In this document: positions 16,352 to 25,799 of the stretch, piece by piece
Layout: each line of letters begins with the position of its first letter
Numbering within the stretch: position 1 is the stretch's first letter
Source of the DNA: Yoonia sp. I 8.24
GTDB lineage: Bacteria > Pseudomonadota > Alphaproteobacteria > Rhodobacterales > Rhodobacteraceae
NCBI RefSeq assembly: GCF_022096995.1
Contig: NZ_JACXGQ010000005.1
Coordinates: 186,001 to 250,000 of the forward strand
DNA length: 64,000 nucleotides
Direction of reading: 5' to 3'
Notes under the pieces: model-generated
The model's input: only the letters and a program-made list of their open reading frames with translations
What the model was told of the DNA's origin: nothing
Database searches by the model: none
Position numbers and translations under genes: made by a program

Positions 16352-17019
16352 CAACACCCATTCTTTTATTCGCGGCCGGGCTAGGCACACGTATGGGCGC
16401 GTTAACCAAGACCATGCCGAAGCCATTGGTGAAGGTCGCGGGTAAACCTTTAATTGATCACGCACTCGCGTTCACTCAGATATCGGCGGTCGGAAACAAG
16501 GTCGTGAATGTGCACTACTGTGCTGATCAAATGCACGCGCATTTGGCCGGACGAGGTATTGCAATTTCAGATGAGACTGACTTGCTACGCGACACAGGCG
16601 GCGGATTGCGCCATGCCCTGCCGTTGTTAGGTGCAAGCCCCACGTTAACCATGAACACCGACGCCGTTTGGCGCGGGCCAAACCCGATTGAAACGGTGTT
16701 GAACGCTTGGCACGATGATATGGAAGCGCTGCTTTTGGTGGTCGAAAAACGCAATGTACATGGCCATTTAGGCAAAGGCGATTTTCGGTTGGGTGCTGAA
16801 AACCGGCTGCACCGCGCCCCCGACATGATTTATACTGGGGTGCAGATGATCCGCACGGAAACGATTGATCACATTGATGATCTTTCTTTTTCGCTCAATC
16901 TCGCGTGGAATGATATTGCCACACGCGGCGGGCTTTATGGCGTAAAGTATGACGGCCAATGGTGCGACGTCGGCCAACCCTCAAGCATCCCTGTCGCCGA
17001 GGCGATGTTGCATGTTTAA
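16348..17019 (+). CDS. murU: N-acetylmuramate-1-phosphate uridylyltransferase, MurU-type nucleotidyltransferase
   Basis: A 223-residue sugar-phosphate nucleotidyltransferase. The N-terminal signature FAAGLGTRMGALTKTMPKPL contains the G-x-G-T-R-M and K-P-L/M elements for UTP binding, followed by VKVAGKPLIDHAL. TMNTDAVW provides the metal-binding Asp and CDVGQPSSI lies at the C-terminus. Size and motifs fit MurU rather than the larger GlmU or RfbA. It overlaps amgK (ATGA) and is overlapped by addB. The AmgK-MurU pairing points to peptidoglycan sugar recycling; the exact sugar specificity is inferred. Confidence 0.85.
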   Translation: MTTPILLFAAGLGTRMGALTKTMPKPLVKVAGKPLIDHALAFTQISAVGNKVVNVHYCADQMHAHLAGRGIAISDETDLLRDTGGGLRHALPLLGASPTLTMNTDAVWRGPNPIETVLNAWHDDMEALLLVVEKRNVHGHLGKGDFRLGAENRLHRAPDMIYTGVQMIRTETIDHIDDLSFSLNLAWNDIATRGGLYGVKYDGQWCDVGQPSSIPVAEAMLHV

Positions 17020-19936
17020 TCCCACCGACAGCCCCCGCATTTTCGGCAGCGCCCTTGGCGTGGATTTCGCGCAATCACTGGTCGATGGGCTGGTGACGCG
17101 AGGGCGCGATATGTCGCTGCACGACTGGGCACGCACCGAAATTTACGTCAACACCGCGCGCATGGAGAGTCGAATAAGAGGTATATTCGTCTCCGGTCCA
17201 GCACGACTCTTTCCGAAAATAAAGCTCCTATCAGAGCTTTCAGATGATCCTCGGATAGACGTCCCCAAAGCAATTTCTCCACTACGCCGAAGGTTTGAAC
17301 TGCTGCAAGCCGTCGCAAAACTGATCGAACAACAGCCCGATATCGCGCCACGCGCCGCGTTTTATGACCTGTCGGATAGTCTTGCAAAGCTGATGGACGA
17401 AATGCAGGGAGAAGGCGTCAGCCCTGATACGATTGCCAATCTTGATGTCTCGGATCAATCTGGGCACTGGGCGCGGTCGCTTGCGTTTATTCAGATTATT
17501 TCAGCATATTTTGGCACCGCGCAAGACGCCCCAGACAAGGAATCCCGTCAAAGATTGGTTGTTGAAGCGCTTGCGCAAAAATGGGCTGAAACCCCGCCAA
17601 CGCACCCGATTATCGTGGCCGGTTCAACTGGATCGCGTGGCGCGACCGCGCTTTTTATGCAAGCTGTCGCGGCATTGCCCCAAGGGGCGATTATCCTGCC
17701 CGGGTTTGACTTTGACCTGCCTGATCCGGTCTGGCACGCGATGGACGATGAAATCACCGCCGAAGATCACCCACAATTTCGGTTCCGGCGCTTGATGGAT
17801 ATGATGGAGTTTCAGCGTGAAGATGTACAAAATTGGTCAGATGTTTCACCTGTGCACCCTGAACGCAACAAGCTGATTTCATTATCTTTAAGACCCGCAC
17901 CCGTCACCAGCCAATGGCTGACAGAGGGGCCGGACCTTGGCGACCTTTCGGTAGCGACCAAAGGATTAACCTTGGTCGAAGCCGCATCACCCCGTGCAGA
18001 GGCCGAGACAATCGCGCTACGTTTACGCCAAGCCGTAGAGGATGGAATCACCGCTGCGCTGATCTCGCCTGATCGGATGTTAACCAGACAGGTGACCGCA
18101 GCCTTGGATCGCTGGGATATTCGCCCCGACGACAGTGCCGGCACACCGTTGCAATTATCGCCACCGGGCCGAATGCTGCGCCATGTGGCGGATATGCTGG
18201 GCAAACCACTGACCGGTGAAATGCTGTTGGTCTTGCTCAAGCATCCTTTGTGTAACTCGACCGACACCGAACGCGGGCCGCATTTGCGCCACGCGCGCGA
18301 ACTCGAACTCTATCTACGGCGCAACGGTCCACCCTTTCCTACGCCTGAAACGCTCCGTGATTGGGCGAAGCTTGGCGAAGGGCGCGACGATTGGGCCAAA
18401 TGGTTGGCCGATACGGTTTTCGATTTCGCCACCCCACGCGAAGTGCCGCTGGCCGATCACCTTGCAACGCATATTGATCTGACCCAACGCCTATGCGCAG
18501 GGCCTGCGGGCGGCGAAGCCGGTGCATTATGGCAAGAGGCCGCTGGCCGCGCGGCGCGTAAAACTCGCGATGAAATTGCCCAAAACGCAGCGTACGCAGG
18601 CGAGATGCAAAGCAAGGACTACGCGGCACTCTTTGGTGCGATTCTTTCCGAAGGCACTGTACCTGAACACAACAAGAACCATAGGCAGATTCTCATCTGG
18701 GGTACGCTCGAAGCCCGCGTGCAGGGCGTTGACCTTGCAATTTTAGGCGGCATGAATGACGGGATTTGGCCAAAATCCCCAACACCCGATCCTTGGCTTA
18801 ACCGTGTGATGCGCGCCAAGGCGGGGTTGCCATTGCCAGAACGATTGATCGGTCTATCAGCTCATGATTATCAACAGGCTATCGCAGCCAAAGAGGTTTG
18901 GATTACCCGTGCAAAACGGTCGTCGGATGCTGAAACCGTGCCATCGCGCTGGGTGAATAGATTAACCAACCTCTTACGCGGCTTACCGCAGCAAAACGGT
19001 GTGGTCGCTTTAGATGCGATGTTAGATCGCGGGCGCAAATGGTCCGATATGGCTGCCGCTCTTTCACGCGCAGATCACCGTAGTGAACCAGCATCGCGTC
19101 CGTCGCCTTGCCCGCCCTTAAACGCGCGACCAGATCAGCTTTCAGTGACACAGATTAAAACGCTGATCCGCGATCCTTTTGCGATTTATGCGCGCAAAGT
19201 GCTGCGCCTTAATCCGCTTGATCCGCTTGCACCCACAGCTGACGCACCGCTGCGTGGGACGATTGTGCACGAAGTCTTGGAAAAATTTATCGCGGGCGGC
19301 TTTGCACCTGATGATCGGGACGCATTGATGAATATCGCCCGTGATTGTTTCACCGCCAAATGCCCTTGGCCTACGATCCGCGCGCAATGGATCGCCCGTA
19401 TGGATAAATCCGCCGACGCATTTTTAGCGGATGAGGTCACACGCCAAACACTATCTGACAACCGCGTTATCGAAAAACGGGGTGCGATTATGGTTCCCAA
19501 CGTTGGGGTAAAGCTAACATGCATGGCCGACCGGATCGACATAACCCCAGACGAGCAAGCGTTGATCTATGACTACAAAACAGGCGTCGTTCCAAGCGAA
19601 AAACAGCAAGAGAATTTTGACAAACAGCTTTTGCTTGAAGCTGCGATGGTGGAACGCGGGGCCTTTACCGATATCGGAATAAAACCCGTGCAAGCGGCGA
19701 CATTTATTGGGGTGAATGCAACAATGAAAACGAGCGCGGCGCCGCTAGCGAAAAACCCTCCTGATCAGGTTTGGGCAGAGTTAGAGACGCTTTTTGCGCA
19801 TTGGCAGCGTATCGACCGTGGGTATACCGCCCGCATCGCCTTGTTTTCGAAAACCGACTACAGCCCATATGATCACCTGTCGCGCTTTGGCGAATGGGAC
19901 ACAAGTGACGATCCAAAACCACTGGTGCTGACATGA
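17012..19936 (+). CDS. addB: Double-strand break repair protein AddB (alphaproteobacterial type)
   Basis: Second subunit of the AddAB helicase-nuclease that processes double-strand ends for RecA. The product has 974 residues. The N-terminus has no GxxxxGKS loop (it reads IFGSALGVDFAQSLVDGL), so helicase activity is not expected here, which is usual for alphaproteobacterial AddB. VQGVDLAILGGMNDGIWP in the middle is a strong AddB signature, and the C-terminal nuclease domain has SVTQIKTLIRDPFAIYARKV, GTIVHEVLEKF and the catalytic IYDYKTG. The ATG at 17012 overlaps the murU end by eight bases; the frame extends upstream but only into murU. It overlaps addA by four bases. Confidence 0.93.
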   Translation: MFNPTDSPRIFGSALGVDFAQSLVDGLVTRGRDMSLHDWARTEIYVNTARMESRIRGIFVSGPARLFPKIKLLSELSDDPRIDVPKAISPLRRRFELLQAVAKLIEQQPDIAPRAAFYDLSDSLAKLMDEMQGEGVSPDTIANLDVSDQSGHWARSLAFIQIISAYFGTAQDAPDKESRQRLVVEALAQKWAETPPTHPIIVAGSTGSRGATALFMQAVAALPQGAIILPGFDFDLPDPVWHAMDDEITAEDHPQFRFRRLMDMMEFQREDVQNWSDVSPVHPERNKLISLSLRPAPVTSQWLTEGPDLGDLSVATKGLTLVEAASPRAEAETIALRLRQAVEDGITAALISPDRMLTRQVTAALDRWDIRPDDSAGTPLQLSPPGRMLRHVADMLGKPLTGEMLLVLLKHPLCNSTDTERGPHLRHARELELYLRRNGPPFPTPETLRDWAKLGEGRDDWAKWLADTVFDFATPREVPLADHLATHIDLTQRLCAGPAGGEAGALWQEAAGRAARKTRDEIAQNAAYAGEMQSKDYAALFGAILSEGTVPEHNKNHRQILIWGTLEARVQGVDLAILGGMNDGIWPKSPTPDPWLNRVMRAKAGLPLPERLIGLSAHDYQQAIAAKEVWITRAKRSSDAETVPSRWVNRLTNLLRGLPQQNGVVALDAMLDRGRKWSDMAAALSRADHRSEPASRPSPCPPLNARPDQLSVTQIKTLIRDPFAIYARKVLRLNPLDPLAPTADAPLRGTIVHEVLEKFIAGGFAPDDRDALMNIARDCFTAKCPWPTIRAQWIARMDKSADAFLADEVTRQTLSDNRVIEKRGAIMVPNVGVKLTCMADRIDITPDEQALIYDYKTGVVPSEKQQENFDKQLLLEAAMVERGAFTDIGIKPVQAATFIGVNATMKTSAAPLAKNPPDQVWAELETLFAHWQRIDRGYTARIALFSKTDYSPYDHLSRFGEWDTSDDPKPLVLT

Positions 19937-22900
19937 TCCGCGATGCAGCCTCCCAACGCCAAGTTGATGCTGCCGATCCGCAAACATCCACATGGCTTTC
20001 TGCCAATGCTGGGTCCGGCAAAACCCGCGTGCTGACAGATCGCGTGGCGCGGTTGTTGTTGGAAAAAGTATCGCCACAAAACATCCTGTGTTTGACCTAT
20101 ACCAAAGCCGCCGCGGCCGAGATGCAGAACCGTTTGTTTAAACGGCTAGGTGCATGGGCAATGATGGCCGATGCGGATTTGCGCGCAGATTTGCAATCGC
20201 TTGGCGTTGACCGTCTGATTGATGACCAACAATTGCGCGAGGCCCGGACCCTGTTCGCCCGCGCGATTGAAACGCCCGGCGGTCTGAAGATTCAGACCAT
20301 TCACTCATTTTGTGCCGGCGTTCTGCGACGTTTCCCGCTTGAAGCCCAAGTCAGTCCGCAATTTCGTGAAATGGAGGACCGCGCGAGCGAGATTTTACGC
20401 GCCGAGGTGATGGATGAACTGGTCACGGGTGACCACGCCCCGATTATCGACGATCTGCTGCGCTATTTTACTGGCGCGGAACTGTCATCTTTGACGGCTG
20501 AAGTGGCGCAAAAGCGAGAGGCTTTCGCGCGCGATATGCCGCGCGACGCGATTTGCGATCTGTTGGGCGTTGATCCCAGCTTATCGGCAGATCTACTCGT
20601 GTCGCAGATTTTGAACCAATCTGCGCTTAATGCGGTCCACCAGCTTGCCGCGATTTGCCGGAAAGGCAGCGCGACCGAGACCAAAGCAGCTGCGCAGCTT
20701 GATAAGGTCGCAAAAACGGCTCCGGCAGCGCTCAGCGACCTTGCGCTTTTAGAGGGTGTGTTTCTGTTTGGCAGCACCGCCAAGCAGCCGTTTGGCGCAA
20801 AGGTCGGCAAATTTCCAACCAAAGCCACACGCGACGCCCATGCAGAGCTGATGGACGATGTCGAAGCACTTATGATCAACCTCCAAGACGCACGCGAAGA
20901 TCGCCTGAACCTACTTGCCCTCGAACGCACGCTTGCGATTTACCGTTTTGGCAGTGTTTTTGTGCCCGCCTACGAACAGCGGAAACTAATGATGGGTGCT
21001 TTGGATTTTGACGATCTTATTCGCAAGGCCAAAGCCCTATTAACCGACCGCGATGTCGCGCAATGGGTGCTGTTTCGTTTGGATGGCGGAATTGACCACG
21101 TGCTGGTCGACGAAGCCCAAGACACAAGCCCAACACAATGGGCCGTGATCGAACAATTGACCCAAGAATTCGCCAGTGGCGAAGGCGCGCACCCAGATCG
21201 CGCCCGGACTGTTTTTGTTGTTGGTGATAAAAAACAATCAATCTACTCGTTCCAGGGCGCAGACCCTGCAGCTTTCGATGCGATGAAATCGCATTTTCAG
21301 TGCGCACATCAGGCAGTTGAAAAGCCGTTTGAAGTCACATCGCTTGACCATTCATTCCGGTCTTCGCAAGCCATTCTATCGGTCGTTGATGCCACATTCA
21401 CCGGGGACCGCACTGCCGGAATGGACGACCACCTGACCCATGTTGCGTTCAAAGAAAACATGCCCGGCCGCGTTGATCTATGGCCCGTCGTTGAAAAAGC
21501 CGCCGTTGATGATCCGCGTAACTGGTTTGATCCCGTCGATCTTCCGTCCGACACGGATCACAACGTATTGCTGGCCAACCGTGTGGCGACGCAAATCAAA
21601 CGTATGATTGCGCAAGAAACTTTGCCTGATGAAATTGGCAATAGCGGCACCTATCACCGCCGTCTGATTACTGAAGGCGATTTTTTGATCCTCGTGCAGC
21701 GCCGGTCCGATCTGTTTTCCGAAATCATCCGCGCGTGTAAATCTGCTGGGCTCAAGATTGCAGGGGCTGACCGTTTGCGGGTTGGTGCCGAACTTGCCGT
21801 GAAAGATCTTGCCGCCTTGATGAACTTTCTGGCCTTACCCGAAGACGACCTGTCATTGGCTGCGGCCCTACGTTCACCTTTGTTTGATTGGTCCGAACAG
21901 GATTTGTTCACGTTGGCGCACCACCGGCCCGCGAAGTCGCTTCTATGGCAGGAGTTAAGACGTTCTAAACATACAAACACATATGCGGCTATTGACGACC
22001 TTCTAGATCAAGCGGATTTTTTGCGCCCCTATGACTTGATTGAACGCATTTTGACCCGTCATGACGGACGCCGCAAACTGCTCGCGCGGTTGGGGCCAGA
22101 GGCCGAAGACGGGATCGATGCCTTGCTGTCGCAGGCACTCGCCTATGAAAGCACCGGCGTGCCGAGCCTGACCGGGTTTTTGACGTGGATGGAAACCGAC
22201 GATCTTGAGGTCAAACGCCAGATGGACAGCCAAGGCGACCAAATCAGGGTGATGACGGTGCACGGCTCCAAAGGGCTTGAAGCCCCGATTGTTATTTTGC
22301 CGGATACAGCCAAACGACGCGTCGATGTGCGTGACGAATTACTTCCAGTTGGCGACCACGTTGTTTGGAAAACCCCGGCGCAGGTCTCTGCCACTGTGAT
22401 GCAAGACATCCGCGAAGATTTTGTTGCCAAACAGGTCCGCGAACGCATGCGGCTTTTGTATGTGGCAATGACACGGGCCGAAAAATGGCTGATTGTCGGT
22501 GCCGCTGGGGATGTCGGTGACGGGGATGACAGCTGGTACAATATCGTTGCCGATGGCATGGCCGCGCGTGGCGATAGCGACGTACAAATTGATGGCATGG
22601 ACGTGCGCCGGGTAGCGCATTTAGACTGGGATGGCGGCGAACTGTATCTGCCTGATCCGAAGCCAATGGTTGAAATCGCTATGCCCACATTCGGCGCCAT
22701 CCCCGAACCAAAGATCAGCACAACAATTTCTCCATCTGAATTTGAAGGCGCCAAAGTCATGCCCGGCGATCCAGCCAAAATGGATCATGAAGACGCGCTA
22801 GAACGCGGGACTAAAATTCACCGCTTGCTTGAATACCTGCCGCAAACCACACCAAACGCGCGCCATGCATTGGGGCTGCGCGTAGTGAACAACCAAGACG

Positions 22901-23280
22901 CCGATCTTGTGGACGAGGTTATCGCGCTATTGGAGCATCCAGAACTTGCGGCGCTCTGGCACCCTGACGCGCTGACAGAAATCGACATCACAGCTGATTT
23001 GCCAGGTATCGGCCGTATCCACGGCACAATTGATCGGTTGATTATCACCGACACCGAAGTCTTGGCGATTGACTATAAGTCAAATCATGTCGTTCCGAAT
23101 ATTCCCTCACAAACGCCACTTGGCGTCCTGCGACAAATGGCAGCTTATTTTGCGGCGTTGCGTCAAATCTATCCCGATCGCGCCATAAAAATGGGCATCC
23201 TTTGGACAGCAACCGCGCATTTTGCTGAACTGTCCGAGGAACTTCTTCACGAAACCCTGAACGGTCTTGCGATCCCTTGA
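19933..23280 (+). CDS. addA: Double-strand break repair helicase-nuclease AddA
   Basis: A 1115-residue UvrD/SF1 helicase joined to a RecB-type nuclease. Helicase motifs in order: ANAGSGKTRVLTDRVARLLL (Walker A, near residue 30), CLTYTKAAAAEMQNR (Ia), LVDEAQDTSPTQW (Walker B), VFVVGDKKQSIYSFQGADP (III), DHSFRSSQAIL (IV), IRVMTVHGSKGLEAPIVIL (V) and RLLYVAMTRAEKWLIVG (VI). The C-terminal nuclease carries HRLLEY and LAIDYKSNHVVP. With AddB it unwinds and resects broken ends. It starts within the addB stop codon (ATGA). Nothing is missing. Confidence 0.97.
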   Translation: MIRDAASQRQVDAADPQTSTWLSANAGSGKTRVLTDRVARLLLEKVSPQNILCLTYTKAAAAEMQNRLFKRLGAWAMMADADLRADLQSLGVDRLIDDQQLREARTLFARAIETPGGLKIQTIHSFCAGVLRRFPLEAQVSPQFREMEDRASEILRAEVMDELVTGDHAPIIDDLLRYFTGAELSSLTAEVAQKREAFARDMPRDAICDLLGVDPSLSADLLVSQILNQSALNAVHQLAAICRKGSATETKAAAQLDKVAKTAPAALSDLALLEGVFLFGSTAKQPFGAKVGKFPTKATRDAHAELMDDVEALMINLQDAREDRLNLLALERTLAIYRFGSVFVPAYEQRKLMMGALDFDDLIRKAKALLTDRDVAQWVLFRLDGGIDHVLVDEAQDTSPTQWAVIEQLTQEFASGEGAHPDRARTVFVVGDKKQSIYSFQGADPAAFDAMKSHFQCAHQAVEKPFEVTSLDHSFRSSQAILSVVDATFTGDRTAGMDDHLTHVAFKENMPGRVDLWPVVEKAAVDDPRNWFDPVDLPSDTDHNVLLANRVATQIKRMIAQETLPDEIGNSGTYHRRLITEGDFLILVQRRSDLFSEIIRACKSAGLKIAGADRLRVGAELAVKDLAALMNFLALPEDDLSLAAALRSPLFDWSEQDLFTLAHHRPAKSLLWQELRRSKHTNTYAAIDDLLDQADFLRPYDLIERILTRHDGRRKLLARLGPEAEDGIDALLSQALAYESTGVPSLTGFLTWMETDDLEVKRQMDSQGDQIRVMTVHGSKGLEAPIVILPDTAKRRVDVRDELLPVGDHVVWKTPAQVSATVMQDIREDFVAKQVRERMRLLYVAMTRAEKWLIVGAAGDVGDGDDSWYNIVADGMAARGDSDVQIDGMDVRRVAHLDWDGGELYLPDPKPMVEIAMPTFGAIPEPKISTTISPSEFEGAKVMPGDPAKMDHEDALERGTKIHRLLEYLPQTTPNARHALGLRVVNNQDADLVDEVIALLEHPELAALWHPDALTEIDITADLPGIGRIHGTIDRLIITDTEVLAIDYKSNHVVPNIPSQTPLGVLRQMAAYFAALRQIYPDRAIKMGILWTATAHFAELSEELLHETLNGLAIP

Positions 23281-23339
23281 CCAACAGAGATTGGGTACAT
23301 AGGTTCAGCTTCCAATGATATTCGCCAAGGAGCAGCCCA

Positions 23340-23660
23340 ATGGCAACCGTAGCAGTAACCGACGCAACCTTTGATGCCGAAGTCCTTAAATCAGATATCC
23401 CCGTTGTCGTAGACTTCTGGGCAGAATGGTGTGGCCCATGTAAACAAATCGGCCCAGCGCTTGAAGAACTGTCTGCCGAATATGACGGCAAGGTCAAAAT
23501 CGTCAAAGTCAACGTCGACGAAAACCCCAATTCACCCTCACAAATGGGCGTACGCGGTATTCCAGCACTGTTCATGTTTAAAGGCGGCGAAGTCGTTTCA
23601 AACAAAACAGGCGCAGCACCCAAAGCGGCCCTGCAAGGCTGGATCGACGAATCCATCTAA
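23340..23660 (+). CDS. trxA: Thioredoxin 1
   Basis: A 106-residue cytoplasmic disulfide reductase with the active site WCGPCK (Cys31 and Cys34), VVVDFWAEW before it, and the cis-proline segment [14 protein letters not shown]. It donates electrons to ribonucleotide reductase, methionine sulfoxide reductases and others. An AAGGAG ribosome-binding site precedes the ATG, and a strong terminator follows. It is 60 bases downstream of addA on the same strand, an order often seen in alphaproteobacteria, and probably also has its own promoter in that gap. Confidence 0.97.
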   Translation: MATVAVTDATFDAEVLKSDIPVVVDFWAEWCGPCKQIGPALEELSAEYDGKVKIVKVNVDENPNSPSQMGVRGIPALFMFKGGEVVSNKTGAAPKAALQGWIDESI

Positions 23661-23682
23661 GCATAAAAAAATATTTAATATC

Positions 23683-23707
23683 GGGCGCCCATCGTGGCGC
23701 CCTTTTT
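23683..23707 (+). terminator. Rho-independent terminator after trxA
   Basis: GGGCGCC pairs exactly with GGCGCCC around CATCGT and is followed by five T residues. It closes the long divL-to-trxA transcription unit. Confidence 0.95.
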
Positions 23708-23711
23708 CGTT

Positions 23712-24620
23712 TCAAACGGGCCAGCCATGCCGAAGAAGCGCTTCACGAATGATCGTTTGCGTCTCAGGGCGGCCCGCGTTGATCGCTTGTTTTTGTAAAA
23801 ACCAATAGAGATAGGCAGCGTAATCAGGCGCATGCCCAGCGCGCGCGGCAAAGGCATTTGCAACGCCCATTTGATCCACATTCAACGCGATATGATGAAA
23901 ATCAGTTTTGCCAAATAGGATCAGTGGCTTTTCAAGAAAATAGCCGTGAAACCCAAGGCTCGAATTTTGGGTAACGACGTAATCGCAATCCCGCAGCAGC
24001 GCATCCATTTTGTCTGTTTGCACTGAAAGCTGATCATAAGTTTCAGTCAGCTTTGTCAGCGCGTCCATTTCACTGTCGCTATAGGTTTCTGACGGGTGCA
24101 GCGTCGCGATGATTTCGCGCTTTGGTTCATGCTGCAAGGTGGCTTTGATCATGTCGATAGGACTGCAAAACTGAAACGAACGCCGGGTGGAGAGCCGCCC
24201 TTGAAGCGGCATAAACACAAACCCACCCCGCTTTGGTTCTCCCCAAAATAGTTTGCTGCGCCAACGCCGGTAAAACCTCTGCGCCCTTTGTGGATCCACC
24301 TGAGAGCCGTCAAATTCGGTGCGCGCGACGGGCCAATCCCAACGTTTGCTTTGCTTTTCAATATGCCAAAAGGGCCCAACGTAAGTTTTGCGCAGCGTTA
24401 AACCACGCGTGTCGACCGGATCATCCATTAAGAACAAGCTGCGTCCCGGTCGCGACATCGCTTGCAACCGCCCCAATTCGTCGTTGTGATCATAAGCGAG
24501 ATCAAAACCCGCTGCCCTAAGAACTGCACTCATTTGGCCGATAAAGTTCTGGTTGCCGCTCTCGGCTTGCCGGCGCATCTTTGCGTTCAAATAGAATGTG
24601 ACAGTGTTTTCAGCGCTCAT
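23712..24620 (-). CDS. Capsule polysaccharide-type (KpsS/KpsC-like) glycosyltransferase or related protein
   Basis: A 302-residue soluble protein. The C-terminal half shows IATLHPSETYSDSEM, CDYVVTQNSSLGFHGYFLEK and PLILFGKTDFHHIA. The N-S-S-x-G followed by K-P-L-I-L-F-G recalls the nucleotide-sugar binding end of KpsS/KpsC-type capsule glycosyltransferases, but the N-terminus is not diagnostic and no capsule genes are nearby. The frame is open to 24785, but the ATG at 24620 keeps it clear of the divergent hslV promoter. No clear ribosome-binding site is visible. Function is tentative. Confidence 0.55.
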   Translation of the reverse strand: MSAENTVTFYLNAKMRRQAESGNQNFIGQMSAVLRAAGFDLAYDHNDELGRLQAMSRPGRSLFLMDDPVDTRGLTLRKTYVGPFWHIEKQSKRWDWPVARTEFDGSQVDPQRAQRFYRRWRSKLFWGEPKRGGFVFMPLQGRLSTRRSFQFCSPIDMIKATLQHEPKREIIATLHPSETYSDSEMDALTKLTETYDQLSVQTDKMDALLRDCDYVVTQNSSLGFHGYFLEKPLILFGKTDFHHIALNVDQMGVANAFAARAGHAPDYAAYLYWFLQKQAINAGRPETQTIIREALLRHGWPV

Positions 24621-24720
24621 GCTGCCAAGGCTACAAGTGCGGCACCATCTCGGCAAGACGTTGGGGTTGTTTGCCTGCGCGCTCCTCGCCATATAAGACC
24701 CAACCCGCAAGGAGACGATT

Positions 24721-25275
24721 ATGACCCGCGAAGAATTCCCCGGTTGGCACGGCACCACAATTATTGGCGTGCGCAAGAATGGCAAAGTTGTAATCGCGGG
24801 CGACGGGCAGGTCAGCCTTGGTCAGACTGTAATTAAAGGCACCGCGCGCAAGGTGCGCCGCCTGTCTCCCGGTGGCCAAGATGTAATTGCTGGTTTTGCA
24901 GGCTCCACCGCTGATGCCTTTACCTTGCTGGAACGGCTTGAGAAGAAGCTCGAAGCGACCCCCGGACAATTGGCCCGTGCGAGCGTCGATTTGGCCAAGG
25001 ATTGGCGCACCGATAAGTATCTACAGAAACTAGAGGCAATGTTGATCGTGACCGATGGCAAAGATCTGTTTGTAATTACAGGTGCGGGCGATGTTCTAGA
25101 ACCAGAGCACGACATCGCGGCAATCGGATCAGGCGGAAATTTTGCCTTGGCCGCTGGACGCGCGATGATGGATACCGAACTAGACGCCGAAGAGGTCGCC
25201 CGCAAAGCGATGGCAATTGCCGCTGATATTTGTGTTTATACCAACGGCAAATTGACTGTTGAATCTATCGGTTAA
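24721..25275 (+). CDS. hslV: ATP-dependent protease peptidase subunit HslV
   Basis: Proteasome-like peptidase that forms a double ring degrading proteins unfolded by HslU. The 184 residues contain the N-terminal nucleophile in [22 protein letters not shown]; the catalytic Thr would be exposed after removal of about eleven residues. [16 protein letters not shown] and [16 protein letters not shown] are further family marks. A GGAG box lies before the ATG. Its end overlaps by four bases a convergent gene, and hslU lies about 1.6 kb downstream rather than adjacent. Confidence 0.97.
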   Translation: MTREEFPGWHGTTIIGVRKNGKVVIAGDGQVSLGQTVIKGTARKVRRLSPGGQDVIAGFAGSTADAFTLLERLEKKLEATPGQLARASVDLAKDWRTDKYLQKLEAMLIVTDGKDLFVITGAGDVLEPEHDIAAIGSGGNFALAAGRAMMDTELDAEEVARKAMAIAADICVYTNGKLTVESIG

Positions 25276-25637
25276 CCGATGGGCGCGATTGCTAAGCCAA
25301 CGCTGAATTCTTCGCACCAAACCCAAACTTCGTTGTAATCTGCGGTATTGATGCCTTCTGGTGCCGTGAATTGCGACGCGCCAGCAAAGTTTTCAAGCGG
25401 CCCCATGATCGTTGCCGGGTCAAACACGCCATCCTTGCCCAGCGCGATTTTAGGATCAGGCGCGCCATCAAAGACAAAATCAGAAAGAAGGTTCACGGAA
25501 CTACCCGCAATCTCGGCTGTACCCGTGACCGTATGCCCGTTGATCCCTTCCCATGTGCCCAAACGGCCATGACCACCCGCAAAAGCAGGCGCTGCGGTGG
25601 CCCCAAGTAAAACGGCGATAAAGCTACGTCTGTTCAT
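25272..25637 (-). CDS. Exported DM13-domain protein
   Basis: A 121-residue protein with an N-terminal export signal that includes a twin-arginine-like start ([20 protein letters not shown]). The mature part resembles the DM13 domain: [26 protein letters not shown] and [24 protein letters not shown]13 domains have been proposed to take part in electron transfer, with a near-invariant cysteine; here the single Cys in VWCEEF fits that position. It is convergent with hslV (four-base overlap) and separates hslV from hslU. Family assignment is by pattern only. Confidence 0.65.
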   Translation of the reverse strand: MNRRSFIAVLLGATAAPAFAGGHGRLGTWEGINGHTVTGTAEIAGSSVNLLSDFVFDGAPDPKIALGKDGVFDPATIMGPLENFAGASQFTAPEGINTADYNEVWVWCEEFSVGLAIAPIG

Positions 25638-25799
25638 TTAAACTCTCCCCTTCATATTTGGTTGATCGTACAGTGGGCTGGTTTTCAAACAATCACCCCC
25701 ACGCGTTTGTGAAGCGTTGCAATTTACGGCAAAAGAAACACAGCGCACTTGGCGTTATCCATCACAGCGCTTAGGTAAGGGCGAGCCAGAGGAACACCA

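Noticed and set aside
17160..17290. Short stretch of addB with more A/T-rich codons than its surroundings, considered as a recent insertion
   Set aside because: The reading frame and protein continue smoothly through it and no repeat borders are visible; local codon variation is enough to explain it.
22143..22778. A 211-codon frame antisense to addA
   Set aside because: Low-complexity Ser/Thr/Arg composition and complete overlap with helicase motifs V and VI of addA.
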